From the NCBI GenBank assembly GCA_963082875.1, contig OY720102.1, forward strand, positions 2,046,001-2,110,000: DNA of 64,000 bases. The letters run 5' to 3'. Of the stretch, positions 1-11,616 are shown piece by piece. The translations under genes were made by a program, and so were the position numbers. Position 1 is the first letter of the stretch; every line of letters starts with the position of its first letter. Origin of the DNA: Corella eumyota (taxonomy: Eukaryota; Chordata; Ascidiacea; Phlebobranchia; Corellidae). Under the pieces are notes generated by a model. It ran no database searches, had not been told where the DNA came from, and saw only the letters and a list, made by a program, of their open reading frames with translations.

Positions 1-66
1 TTCTATTAATAAGTTTGTTAAACTGGTTAGTAAGCATTTATTGAAATTGTGTATTTACTTTTTCAG

Positions 67-1628
67 CCAAAAGATTAGTTAAAACAACTAAAGAAATGGC
101 TCCAACAACAACTAATAAGAAAACCACTGCTTCAGAAGGGCATGAGGTAACTGTTTTATAGATATTTAAACCAAGTTCTGTTTCTTCCCAGATTTTATTG
201 TTGTTTACCTTGATTTTAAACAAATATGTAAAGTACAAATTGTCTTTCAATGTCGTGTATCTTAAAATAGTCTTAGTTATTTATGTACTTTAAAGACCTA
301 GGAATTTGAAAAGTACTGATGTTTATATTTTAACAACTTTTTACAATTTTCCACATTTTTTTACAGTTTCTAAACAATAAAGATTTTATGAGATTGATGG
401 ATTTCTTATCTAATCAAAATATTCTAAAACTTGTGGTGATTTTAAGAAGAAATAACCTTTTTGGAAGTTTAAACCAGAAATGTGACCTACTTAAATCTGT
501 TTTAAGAAAGCAAGGTGTATCCACTGATAATATTAACTTACCACTGAATGTAATAGAAGAGCTTATGTTAATAAATGACAACAGAAAACTTTTAAGTTTT
601 GAAATTGATTTGAATGAGTTAATACAAGATAGAAACATTGGTATGTTACCATTCTCATTAAGTCAAGTTTCTGTGCAACAAATTCTTTTTGATGTTGAGC
701 TCTTAAAATTGTGTTTGGAAATTTGGAAAGTTAAAATTGTTGAAACCACGCCTCAAGTATCATCAACTGATCCTACTACTGGTATGCTTTAATAGTGTTT
801 TATTTAATTTAAACATTTGTTTTACTTTTATATTTATGTGTGATATGTTGGGACTGGTTTTGCAATTAGTTTTTACAGCAAAGAGTGGTTTTACAGCAAG
901 TAACTTTTATTACTCCCAATTAATTTACAGTTGCCTTTGTATCCTTTTTAAGCACTTCAGCCTAAAGCAGTGAGGTTTCAAACCAGGACCTCATGTAGTA
1001 AGGACAAAGCGTTCTAATTACTAAACCTTGCAGGTCTAAAATATTACTTTTGGTGCACTTAAATATCATTTACTTATGTAACACTTAAATAAAAGGCTAA
1101 AAATTAAAAAAATGTCGGTTTGATTAATTGCTTTTTATACAAATTAATTTTAGCTGATTTTAATGTTGTTTGACAGAGAATCCTTATAAAATGGAAACTC
1201 CACTGATGTTGGTTTGGGTACTCTCTTTATCAGTGATCTCAGCTCTTCTTCTATTCATTATCCTTGTTATCGGAACAAGGATTTGCCTCTCGTGGAATAA
1301 AGAAAAAGAGAAAAAAAGAAGTCAAGAAAACAGGATCAAAAAAAGGTTTGTTACTATTTTAAATTTTTTTATTTATTTATTTTTTGAGGGGGAGTGGGGA
1401 GGGGGGAAATCAGTGAATTGGTAATCCAACGAAATAATTTTTTGCAACTCTTATATATTAATTGATAAATTAACCGTGTCAACTCGTAGCCTAATACTTT
1501 TTTGTTGTCATTGTAGAAGGATGATGGAGCAATGGCCAAAAGTCGTCATCTATTCAGGAACTGGTACAAAATATGACACCAGGTCTAATAAAATTCAACA
1601 AAAGATTAATCTGAAAGGCAGAAGTTGA
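67..1628 (+). CDS. 3' part of an unidentified single-pass membrane protein gene
   Basis: Four exons can be read in one frame with GT-AG junctions: 67-146, 367-781, 1177-1345 and 1517-1628 (stop TGA). The 5' end lies outside the window. The encoded C-terminal part has a Thr/Lys-rich stretch, then a leucine-rich region of about 140 residues with no signature I recognise. A strong hydrophobic helix of about 25 residues follows (starting LMLVWVLSLS, exon 3), then a very basic Lys/Arg/Glu tail ending LKGRS. This suggests a type I membrane protein with a short basic cytoplasmic tail of about 60 residues. AATAAA at 1668-1673 fits a 3' end just after the stop. I do not recognise the family. The exon chain is well supported by frame and splice sites; function is unknown. 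Confidence 0.6.
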
Positions 1629-2293
1629 TCTATTTTTGTATTTATTATATTATATTGTAAATATATTAATAAACTTTCAATTTTGTATTGCAATCTAAAT
1701 TGCGTGTTTTACTTATGTTTGCCACAGGAAAAGTTGTAATTTTCTTTTATTTTTAAGCTATTTAAATATATACTGATATTTTGTTTAAGGATAACCGTAA
1801 ATATATAAAAAGTATTTTTATGCTTCGGTTAGGTCTAAAGGTCATGTGACTACATAAACATTTCACGCTCGACAGCATTTTAACTAGACGTGTACATCTG
1901 TTATTCAAATGTTAAAAACAAGAGTTATGTTGTTATTTTTAGAGAAATAAACATTTCTAAGTAGCCTACATGACGTTTACATTACGCTTATCGTGTAACT
2001 GATACATTAACGCAGTTAATATGGGCCAGAAAATGTATAAAAAGTCAAAAGTGGTTAGCTTAGCTATATTTTTCTACGAAATATTATCTGCTATATTTTA
2101 ATTAATATTACCAATGTAGCTACTAACAGACTGACCGTCTAGAAATTTAATTATTAGATTGTTGAAATCAGTTCAATGATTTTAAAGGTGTTTCAGTCAG
2201 ACAGTAATAAAATTATTGAATTATTCGTTTTAATCTTTTTAGGTAGAATCAAAAACAGGTTGATTATTTTTTTCCAGTTATTTCTGAGTTGGA
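1629..2293 (+). promoter_or_regulatory. 3'UTR of the first gene and upstream region of Fringe
   Basis: There is no coding signal here. It holds the short 3'UTR of the preceding gene and the presumptive Fringe promoter. Two pyrimidine-rich acceptor sequences with no matching upstream exon, ending at 2242 and 2277, precede the Fringe ATG at 2294. They could be ends of a 5'UTR intron or spliced-leader trans-splice acceptors, which tunicates use widely. Sequence alone cannot decide. Confidence 0.4.
1668..1673 (+). promoter_or_regulatory. poly(A) signal of the membrane-protein gene
   Basis: AATAAA lies 40 bases after the TGA stop at 1626-1628, in an AT-rich 3' end. Confidence 0.55.
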
Positions 2294-3325
2294 ATGTATG
2301 GTGTGTACAAAAGGGTGCCGAAATACTGGATAAGAACTCTGCTGTTTATTGTTATTTTCTTCTGGGTTATACTTTGTTGTTTTGTTTTAAACAAAACCAG
2401 TTATCAGGAGTTATACAATGGATTTGATCAAGTAACGACAAAAAAACAAAGTAAAAATATTCAACCTAAGGAAAACAACTTGAGCTTAATAAATATAGAA
2501 CAAAATATCACAAGTTTGGATGATATTTTTATTACTGTAAAAACAGCTAAAAAATTTCATAAATCTCGGCTTGATTTTGTTATAAAAACATGGTTTACAA
2601 AAGCAAGGAATCAAACATATTTTATTTCGGATAAAAAGGATTTAGAGTTTGAAAATAAAACAAATGGGCACCTTTATGATTCGAACTGTCATGATCAGCA
2701 TTGGAGAACTGATCTTAGCTGTAAAATGGGATTAGAATATGACCTGTACATTAAGTCCAATAAAAATTGGTGGTGCCATTTCGATGATGATAATTATGTG
2801 AACATTGAAAATTTGGTTAAAATCTTACAAAATTATAATCACAATGATGATATTTATTTAGGAAAAACAAGCATTTTAAAACCATTTCCGTATTTTTACA
2901 AAGGAGAGAAAATTGAGTTTAAATTTGCAACAGGAGGCGCTGGCGTCTGTATTTCAAAAACTTTGGCAAAAAAATTAGCACCATGGACTGCCGATGGCAA
3001 ATTTGAGAAAACGTCGACTGATTTGAGACTACCTGATGATTGCACACTAGGTTTTATTATTTCGTATCACCTGAAAATTGTTTTAACTGAATCTCCATTA
3101 TTTCATTCCCACTTAGAAGGTTTGGTAAAGCTTGATGAAAAGAAAATCAAGAGTCAGATAAGCTTCAGTTATTTTGAATTCAACGTAGTTGGAATAGATA
3201 TTAACAACTCACCCTTTACAAACACTGAAGACCCAACAAGATTTCTTTCTATCCATTGCTTTCTCTACCCCGATACAAAATTTTGTGCTGAGCACAGATT
3301 AAAAAAGCTAGCAGCATTGTCTTAG
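2294..3325 (+). CDS. fringe: Fringe-type beta-1,3-N-acetylglucosaminyltransferase, single exon
   Basis: A 343-residue type II Golgi protein. A short basic N-terminus is followed by a signal-anchor (about residues 14-34, rich in F/V/I/L), a stem, and the Fringe catalytic domain. Motifs include IFITVKTAKKFH at the domain start, the metal/UDP-binding DDD in CHFDDDNYVN, the FATGGAGVC segment and LPDDCTLGF, all in the order seen in fringe proteins. Fringe extends O-fucose on Notch EGF repeats with GlcNAc in the Golgi, changing Notch response to Delta and Serrate/Jagged ligands. The frame is intact and uninterrupted, whereas the flanking genes are split into many exons. Start choice: the ATG at 2294 places the membrane anchor correctly. 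A 3'UTR of about 420 bases with AATAAA at 3739-3744 follows. Confidence 0.9.
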   Translation: MYGVYKRVPKYWIRTLLFIVIFFWVILCCFVLNKTSYQELYNGFDQVTTKKQSKNIQPKENNLSLINIEQNITSLDDIFITVKTAKKFHKSRLDFVIKTWFTKARNQTYFISDKKDLEFENKTNGHLYDSNCHDQHWRTDLSCKMGLEYDLYIKSNKNWWCHFDDDNYVNIENLVKILQNYNHNDDIYLGKTSILKPFPYFYKGEKIEFKFATGGAGVCISKTLAKKLAPWTADGKFEKTSTDLRLPDDCTLGFIISYHLKIVLTESPLFHSHLEGLVKLDEKKIKSQISFSYFEFNVVGIDINNSPFTNTEDPTRFLSIHCFLYPDTKFCAEHRLKKLAALS

Positions 3326-4038
3326 TCTTTTTTTATAAAGTAATTCTATTGCTTTATATACCTACTTCAGTGTACTGGACATTGAAATATATAGCCTATT
3401 GCTTAGTGTAATGTATTTATATTAGTAAACTAATACTTATTTTGTTCTAAACGTTAAGTTACTTGTTTTAAGTCTAATACTCTTGAGAAAATTTGCACTG
3501 TGCTTCTGTAGAGCAAAGCTTGTATGCAACATTGTAGATAGTTACCCAGCCATATTCTCATTGTGTATTTAATATTTATTAACTTGTTTTAAAGCTGTGT
3601 TATTTTGTGTTTTAGTTCATTGTGTTAGTTTTTAAAGTTTGTTTTTTTTTGTTTGAAAAACATTATTTTGTAGCTTATTTATGAAACTGTAGACTTTAGT
3701 TTATTTATTTTGCATGACAATATTGCCCTGATTTTTAAAATAAACAGCTTAAATAATTTAAGCCATAAGCTTGCCTTACCAATTTTTACAATATTGCCCA
3801 TACTTAGAACTTCAAGAGTGCTGTATTTTTAGTGTGCCAGTATATTAACCTTAGTATTTATTTTTTAACTTGTACTGTTCTGTATTTTATATTGTTAAGT
3901 GTTACTTCATTCTTCAATCCTGTTTTTACCATGTTACTTAGATAAAAACGTATTTCTTTTTAGGTTGAACAATGTTATAAAAAATTTAAGAGTGCTGTCG
4001 TGAAAAAAAATTAATTCTCCAGTGTTGCCAAACATAAA
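3326..4038 (+). promoter_or_regulatory. Fringe 3'UTR and HRD1 upstream region
   Basis: AT-rich and non-coding. AATAAA at 3739-3744 probably ends the Fringe transcript. A pyrimidine tract ending in AG at 3963 lies 75 bases before the HRD1 ATG, with a second weaker one (CTCCAG) just before 4022. Either could be a 5'UTR or trans-splice acceptor. No other feature seen. Confidence 0.4.
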
Positions 4039-7000
4039 ATGAAGATGAGAGGTTTATTTTTAACAGGGGCAACGTTTGCAGTTACAACTGCTGTTATCAG
4101 TAATGCATGGATGCAAAAGAAACAGTTTTATCCAACAGTCGTTTATTTAACTAAGTCAAGTGCCTGTATGGCTGTAAGTATTGTCATATTTTTGTATATA
4201 CATGTTGATAGTTACACTAATATTAGAGTACATTCGTAATTTGAACTTATCTACTTTTATACATTTTTACTTATGTTTACATATGCCAGAGTATTACAAA
4301 AGATATGACTCAAATTATTTTTTGAAAACTCAATATATTGTTTACTTAACTAGAAAATGTACTATAATTAATTATATAAAATATCTTATATATTTTGTGT
4401 CTGATAAGGTTAAATTTGTGTTGTAATTGGATGTTTTTATTTTAGGTTTTGTATGCCCAGGCTTTTGTGTTTGTTTTGTTATTAGGAAAACTAATGAGAA
4501 AATTATTTTTCGGACAACTGAGACCTGCAGAAACAGAGGTAAAAAAAATGTTTTTATTTCCTTTATAGAAAATTAATATAGTTCCATTCATTTTTTATTG
4601 TAATACTTAAGATGGCAATCTTTGTGAAATTTAATAATGCCTTCTATACAGAAATTTAAAAATAAATTAAATTTTGTTTGGTAGTTCTGTAAAATAATTT
4701 TTTTTGCATTTTTCAATGCACTTATTTAACCTTTCAATTTAAAAGCAACTCTATCAAGGCTTTACTTGTAACATTTTATATTTTTTCCAGCATTTAATCG
4801 AAAGGTCATGGTATGCGGTAACAGATACTTGCCTTGCTTTCACCTTATTTAGAGATGACTTCAGCCCCCTGTTTGTGGCTTCTTTTACTTTACTTTTATT
4901 TCTAAAATGTTTTCATTGGTTGCTCGAAGACAGGGTTGATTTTGTAAGTTAAATTAATTTTTTTTTTTTTTCATTTTTCAACAACTCATTACTATAGAAG
5001 TATATGTAATCAGCATAAGATTAATGCATTAAAATTATCTTTTTCTTAATTAATAAATGTCTGAATTATGATACAATTGTATTACGTTAAAGTTTTTAAA
5101 TAATAATAATTTTGCATTATAATATTAAACCTTGGTTCTTATTTATAAAAATGTATTTAAAAAAAAAAAAAAATAAATATGTGTTTTCAATTATAACTTC
5201 CTGTTCAAATTTCCTGTTTTTAAAATTAATTTAAATCTACCTCTATGACCTTATGTTATGCGCTATTTTTAAAGTGTTATTGTTTTTCATGTCATTTGTT
5301 TAGTATATTTGAAATCTTAATTAATTATTTATTGTTTTTAGATGGAGAGAAGTCCTGTTATTACTTTACTCTTCAAAATTCGTGTCTTATGTAAGTAAAC
5401 TTTATATATAATAGAGCTTAGTCAACAAATTTATATATATATACATGTATATTTGCCATATCCAATTTATATTCCTGCAAAATAGAAAAACTGCCATTTG
5501 TGGTCTAGGGGTAAATTCGCGGGCGAATATAAGTTAAGAGTTGTAACATATTATGAAAATTAATATGCTGACTGTAGGGTGGGCTATCGTCTAAACAAAA
5601 TATTGTACACAATTATGTAGGATGTACTTTTTGTATGCCCAACCCTAACTTATAACTATGTATAAAAAGTGTACATGCATACCAATTTGTACAATATATT
5701 TAATAAGTATAACTTTTGGGCTTTCACATAATACATTTATCGGTATCATGATGATTTTATTTTCTTAACGTACATATTTATGTTTACAGCATTGCTTGCG
5801 ATCCTTTTTATATGTGATATATTATTTGTGACTGCTTCATATCATGTAACCTTTACTAAAGGAGCTTCAGTACAACTAGTATTTGGGTTTGAGGTAAGAA
5901 AATGAATCATTTTCCATTAAATTTTAAATCATTTTCCATTAATTTTAATGCCACTATTTTAAAGTTAACGTTTTTGGAACCTTTTGAGATTATATTTTTT
6001 CCTTTTTAGAATGGAGTCCCTTTTTGATATTATATTTTTTAAATTAGTCCTTACTTTCAAAGTTGTTCTGTTACTGTTATTGTTTAAAATCCCTTAAAAC
6101 TATAAATATAACCCCTACCTATTCAGAACAATAATATTAAATTACCACTCTATTATATTACAGTACCTTATTTTTAAGTTTTTATTTTGACTATTTATTA
6201 TTATTGTAATTCTATACTACCGATTTTAAATTATATATATTGTAAAAGTGAATTTTTAAATAAATCAGAACTGCTTAAGTTTTTATATTTCATATTTCTA
6301 AAATGCACCTAACTTTTTTAAACTACTCTATCTAAAAGTCGATACTTTTTTTTAGTATGCTATCCTGGCCACCATAGTACTAACTGTGTTTTTAAAGTAT
6401 CTACTTCATGTGGTTGACCTTCAGAGTGAGAACCCTTGGGAAAACAAGACAGCTTACATGTTATATGCTGAGGTGGTAACAGGTAAATATAATGCTGTAA
6501 ATTGTAACTAAAAAATTAAAAAATAAATGTGACAAACAACAATAAGAAAAGTGGTTTACAAAAAAAAACTACCAAATTAATTTTAATAAAAAACTACAGA
6601 CTGCTTGAGCTACTAACATACTAAAAATTGAAATATGTTTTAAACCACCTTATAATTATATATATACAGAATTAACAAAAGTACCGGATCACTTGTATTT
6701 AACAGTCTTCTTCAAAAATCTCTTGTACTTTATACTTCTTTATGATTCCTTCTTGTACTTTGCAGTCTTATGACCATAATGTACAAGTGATCCCGAATTT
6801 TATATTTTTTTAAAAACAACTCTAATACTTCAATGTTATAATAACCAAATGTGGCTTTTTCAGGGTTTTTGAGAGTGATCTTGTACATTTGCTTCACTGT
6901 TATAATGGCCAAGGTTCACACTTTCCCATTATTCTCAGTTCGTCCCATGTACCTGACCATGAGGCAGTTCAAAAAATCACTTTCAGATATTATTTTGTCA

Positions 7001-9833
7001 AGAAGAGCAATCAGAAATATGAGCACACTGTAAGTTAATGTAGCTTTATTTTAATATGAGTTTATTTCATTTTAGGTATGGTATGGTCTGAAATATTATC
7101 ATTTATTACTTCATATTTTGTATAATTAAAGTCTAGCTGCATTCTTTATTATGTTAAAAAAGCACTTCCTCAGACTCTTCTGTTTTTCATAAACAGCATT
7201 CATAAGCAAAATTTGAAGAAAATTGTGTTTTAAAACTTTATTTAAAAAGACAACCCAGATTAAAATTGTTGCTGAGCAAGTATTTTGATCGAAACTTAAC
7301 AAAATATTTGTTTTTAGTTACCCTGATGCCACAGCAGAGGAACTGGCCAATACGGATCAAACTTGTATTATATGCAGAGAGGACATGCATGCTAACACTG
7401 AACCTCCACAACCTGGTAGACTTAATGACACAGGTTAGTTTAGTTATGTTTATCATATTAAAATTTTAAAAGAACATTTTAATCTTTTATGTTGCTTCAA
7501 TGAATGAAAAATTAAGACATAAAATTAAAAGAAAAATTGTTAAGTCAGTAAAATTGTTATCATTACTAAAAATGCAAGTTCAATTTGACAATGTATAACA
7601 TATTAAAATGTATTAGGGGCAGCATGTAGTTGTTATAAAAACTATAGTATAAAAGCTAAACTTATCCATTTTATATAAAAAGATTTAAAAAAATTACTAC
7701 AATTTGAATCATATTAAAGTTTATAAGATGACGATGTAGTAAATTGTTGCATAATATTTATAGTTGTTATAAAACAACTAAAGTTTAAAAGGCTTAAGTT
7801 GTGCTTTTATTATATCTAAATTAACATAAAAATATTTTTCCAGGTATTAACAAGAAACTGCCTTGTGGTCACATCTTCCATTCTTCTTGTCTAAGATCCT
7901 GGTTTCAACGCCAGCAAACTTGTCCAACTTGTAGATTAGACGTACTACAAGCCCAACAACCTGCAGCTCCAGTAAGTAACCCACAAATCATAACTAAATA
8001 TTTAAACTGCTTAAATTCATATTTGTTGGTTTAGAATTTTTTTTGTATTTGCTTGTATTATCTGTATATCGTACTAGATTTTACCAGTCAATAGCCCATC
8101 CTAGTCAGAGTTTAATTGTCATAATATGGTTGCAAATCTCAACTAATATTTGCTCGCAATAATTTACCTATGCACCACAAATGGCTAACTATTAATTTTT
8201 TAACCCTTTAAGTTGGACATACATACATATAGTTTTAAGCTCAAAAGTTTTTAAAGTTTTAATGAATCGGTCTTTAACCTTTTTTTTTATCTTCAGACCC
8301 CGCCACAACAACCACCACAAGCTGGAGCTGGAGGAAACCAAGCTCCCCAACCTCCGAATATTCCTCCTAATCTGCCGGGTCATCCCCCATGTAAGTTTAA
8401 ACTTTTTTAAATTCATTTTTCTTTTTTTTTAATTTTGAAAGTTTTTCCTGTTTTTTAAATTTTGTTATATTCTTAGTTGGGGGTATGTTTCCACCCCCAC
8501 ACATGTTTCCCCCTCCCCCCAACATGTTTCCAGGGCAACGGCCTCCCAATCCACAACCTTCCACATCAACATCATCACCACAAGGGTCCGTACCCCCTCC
8601 AACAGGGAGTTTCCCTGGGTTTATGCCCAATATGATGCCTTTTATGACACCACCTCCTATACCACCAGCTAATTTAAGGTAAAAAAAAGTTTTATCGAAA
8701 ATTTATTTTATTAATGGGTTATTTGTGTAAATATTAAAAATTCACAAAATAATATTAATATTTTAACATTTGATGTTTAAAATCTTTAATATTTCTAGTG
8801 CTATGAGCGAGGAGCAGTTAAGAGCAATGGAATCAACTGAAAGAAGAGGAGTTGAAGCAAGGATTGAGTGTCTTCGCAACATCTCTCTTCTCCTTGATGC
8901 AGCTGTCAATCATGTCCAACAATATTGTACAGTGGTGCAAAGTCAAGGGGGGCAGGGGTAAAAAATTTGGATTTTTGTTAAGAACGATTTGATGACCTAA
9001 ACATAAAGTAACATAAGTTACCCTGACCAGTCTCGAGTTGAATTTGGCAGTTTGGGATATGATTGCTTATTAATTTTAAGCTGGCGAATAAGTGCCGGCT
9101 TAGCAGGAGTTTATAGCGCCTTCCGTGAAGGCACTACAGCATTAGAGCAGTAGAAATCAAACCCAGAACCTCATATGGTAAAGCCAAATATTTTGACAAC
9201 TACACCATGCTGCTGGCATACTAGTTTATTTTAATTTACAAAAAATGATTTTAGATTGAGAAAAATATGATGTTTTTATTTGATTGCCCGTTCAGCTTTG
9301 GGAAATTGGTCTATAAAGAGACGATTGGCAACTAAAAGCTTGTTTTTCGGTTTATAAAATTAGCTTTATGTTAATATTTATATATTTTGCAGTTTTCAAA
9401 TCCCAGTGTTTCCAAATCTATCTACATCCCCTCCGCAATCAAACAACATTTCTTCAGATGCACCACAAACTTCTGCAGGTTCAGCAGACTTACCACAAAC
9501 ATCCGCAAGTTCTTATTCAGCAGAAACTTTGCCACAATCTACTGAAAACTCACAAATTATTGAGGAATTAACTATAGCAAGAGAACCATCTTTAACTAAT
9601 AATGAAAATGGTAAAAACTTAATTTTTTGTGAAGTTTTTTCTCTTCGATTTAAAACTTGTTTTCAATATTTACATGAAAAGTAAATTTAATTAGTTTTAG
9701 TTTTTATCAGAACTCGGTAATCTTGGTTTTTTAAGGTTCAAATAACTCTGACGAAGACGCAAATGAGCCAAATACAAGTGAATTAAGACGACGAAGACTT
9801 GCCAGATTACAACAGAATACTTCAGAACAATAA
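4039..9833 (+). CDS. SYVN1: HRD1/synoviolin, ER-membrane RING E3 ubiquitin ligase
   Basis: Fourteen exons: 4039-4173, 4446-4538, 4791-4943, 5342-5390, 5790-5893, 6356-6482, 6864-7029, 7318-7433, 7844-7971, 8297-8390, 8477-8678, 8799-8957, 9393-9610 and 9736-9833. They encode 613 residues (human about 617). The first part is multi-spanning, with near-verbatim family stretches such as [34 protein letters not shown] and VDLQSENPW. It is followed by a RING-H2 finger ([28 protein letters not shown]), then a Pro-rich cytoplasmic region, a conserved helix ([16 protein letters not shown]) and the C-terminal basic motif [13 protein letters not shown]1 is the core of the ERAD retrotranslocation and ubiquitination complex. 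Oddity: compared with human, about 15 extra residues sit between the RING Cys pairs, at the end of exon 8. A closely spaced AATAAA (9839-9844) and another at 10285-10290 give possible alternative 3' ends. Confidence 0.96.
6677..6803. mobile_element. short MITE-like inverted-repeat element in HRD1 intron 6
   Basis: Imperfect terminal inverted repeats flank about 100 bases: 'ccggatcacttgta' near 6683 and 'tacaagtgatcccg' near 6783 (13 of 14 match as inverted copies). There is no coding capacity. The superfamily cannot be told. Confidence 0.4.
8982..9216 (-). repeat. tRNA-derived SINE (family A), HRD1 intron 12
   Basis: Reverse-strand copy of the commonest SINE in the window. Its tRNA-like head with degenerate A and B boxes lies at the right end (near 9130-9216) and its shared tail ('ctcgagac..ggtc' on the element strand, seen here as gtctcgagtt) at the left. 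It is diverged, hence old. Confidence 0.7.
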
Positions 9834-10567
9834 TCTTCAATAAAATGGTGTGTTGTGATAATTGTTAAAGTTCTTTTCAAATGCTTATTAACTTTTGTTT
9901 CCTATACTTTGGTTTAAAATTTATGTCTTTGGTATTAGTTTTTGGGCAATTACTTTAACACTCTGTCAAAATTTTGATTTTAAAATCGAAAGAAATTGGA
10001 CAATTTAAGAATCTTTATGGCATTTCTTTTTCAGCATTTTTGGATGCCTTTTTATGTTTAAAACGGCTAATTATTTCACTTATAGTTTTTTGCTTCCATT
10101 TTTGCTTCTTTTGGTTCAGTTTTTGGAGTGCTTTTAAAAAGGAAAAGTAGTTTTATTTTTATTCACATAACAGCTGCATGACCCTGTCAAGAATATAAAT
10201 TAAAATAGTATTTTTGTGCAATTCTTTTGTATAACATTTGTGTGATATGCATAGTTTAGTAGTTTAATATAGTATACAACAAAGAATAAATGGTGTACGT
10301 TCTGGTGAAGGCCATTTGCTTTATGTTGAAAGTAATAATAAAAACAAAACACAGAAAATCTACATTTTAATTTTATTTTTTAAAGGGTTTAAATCAGGCT
10401 ATTCATTTCTTATGAGGGTTTTTTGTCCAGGTATATATACCCAGCCATTTTTTGTAATTTTGTATGTTTTAAAAGGCATTTTTTTAAGGTTTTTTATTAA
10501 GCATATTTAAACTAAACAGCGCGAAGTGCAATAACAAAAACAGTTAAACTAATACATTTTAGGTAAA
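9834..10567. other. convergent 3' regions of HRD1 (+) and the 157-aa gene (-)
   Basis: HRD1 poly(A) signals are at 9839-9844 and 10285-10290 on +. A minus-strand AATAAA (read as TTTATT at 10493-10498) lies 70 bases past the stop of the minus gene. Otherwise AT-rich with no coding signal. Confidence 0.5.
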
Positions 10568-11616
10568 CTAATACATTTTAAACTGGCGGTGCGTTAAGTG
10601 CATCTCATCAACGTATCTGAAACAACAATAAACAAGTTATTAGTTAATATATACATAAATTTACGTACATTGCTATACGTTATATGCCTTATTAAAAAAC
10701 AAAATTTGGCAGTGTGGACATAAGGCCTTTAAAAAATCTATGTGCAATGTACAGTCTAGCAAGAGGCCCCTTTGTGGGTAGCCTGGTAATTGTAAGCATT
10801 GTAGATATGGATTTAGTTAAAAACCAGTTCAAAAATCGTTCTTACCTCGACATAGCGCTTGTGATTATAGGCTGCCTTGTAGGCTGGCTACGTTTCATTT
10901 CAGGAGCTGGTCCCAACCCTGTTCCCCATCTTGGGTGCTCAATTCTAGTAGGACTACCCCGGGACGGTAACATCTCCCTCAATGTTGACCATTCTTCACA
11001 TCTGGTCGTTCGTAGCGAGGGATAAGTATTTAATTCCTCCTTACGTCGGTTAATCTCGCGTAAACTTTGTTGGCGCTGCGGTAGCTAAATACGCCATATA
11101 AAACGTTAGCATAATTATGGCATTGTTACGTCAATACACATAACCGCGCTACGTCTTTTGATTGGCTAAGCCAATACCCGCGAACAGGTAAATGTCATCT
11201 GCTGAATCTGTTACGCATTTTTGTAAAGTGCGGAGATGTGGTAGTGCTGTAGCTTTAGTAATATGCAGGTATGTTGCAGTTTTTTTGACTTAAGAATATA
11301 ATTAGTGAAGCTGAAGTATTTATATAACATTTGGCAGATGTAGGCTTACATTAAAAACATAATTATGCAACTTAAACATGTTTAAAGTACTTAGAAATAT
11401 CAAGAAAAACTTTAGACCTACCCATTCTGGAGGTAAATCATTATGCGACCTCGGGGTATCAATGGTTTTATGGATTGGCACAGGTGCTGAATCTCTACAA
11501 TCAAGAGGGTCGTATGGTCTTGATACCCAGACTGTTTCAGCAGGCTTGATTCTATTCCCACCTCTGCTGTTTAAATACTTAAAGTCACCGAATGTACCGA
11601 GACAAGCAGACGCCAT
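10568..11616 (-). CDS. unidentified small three-exon gene, 157 residues
   Basis: On the minus strand three exons join in frame with good splice sites. Exon 1 is 11616-11422 (ATG to TGG, then GTAGGT donor), exon 2 is 11075-10846 (acceptor CCGCAG, donor GTAAGA) and exon 3 is 10616-10568 (acceptor TTGTTTCAG, stop TAG). The product starts MASACLGTFGDFKYL and is rich in Arg, Pro, Thr, Ser and Trp, with no signal peptide or membrane segment. It has phrases such as VWVSRPYDPLDC, RRKEELNTYPS and HPRWGTGLGP, and ends SAMSRYVDEMHLTHRQF plus three residues. A minus-strand AATAAA follows at 10498-10493. I do not recognise a named family. The composition resembles small axonemal microtubule-associated proteins, but that is only an impression. 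The plus-strand open frames over this region are its shadows. Confidence 0.72.

Noticed and set aside
946-1036. SINE fragment in the first gene's intron
   Set aside because: Similar to the reverse family A head (aggacctcatgtagtaa), but too short and diverged to list with confidence.
4181-4426. 81-residue open frame after HRD1 exon 1
   Set aside because: Lies in intron 1 of HRD1, AT-rich, no features.
10690-10790. Alternative exon for the minus-strand gene after an AG near 10778
   Set aside because: It stays open briefly, but the exon at 10616-10568 has the better pyrimidine tract, a stop and a nearby poly(A) signal; kept only as a possible isoform.
10714-11025. 103-residue open frame on the plus strand
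   Set aside because: It is the antisense shadow of exon 2 of the minus-strand gene, which has splice sites and a continuing frame.
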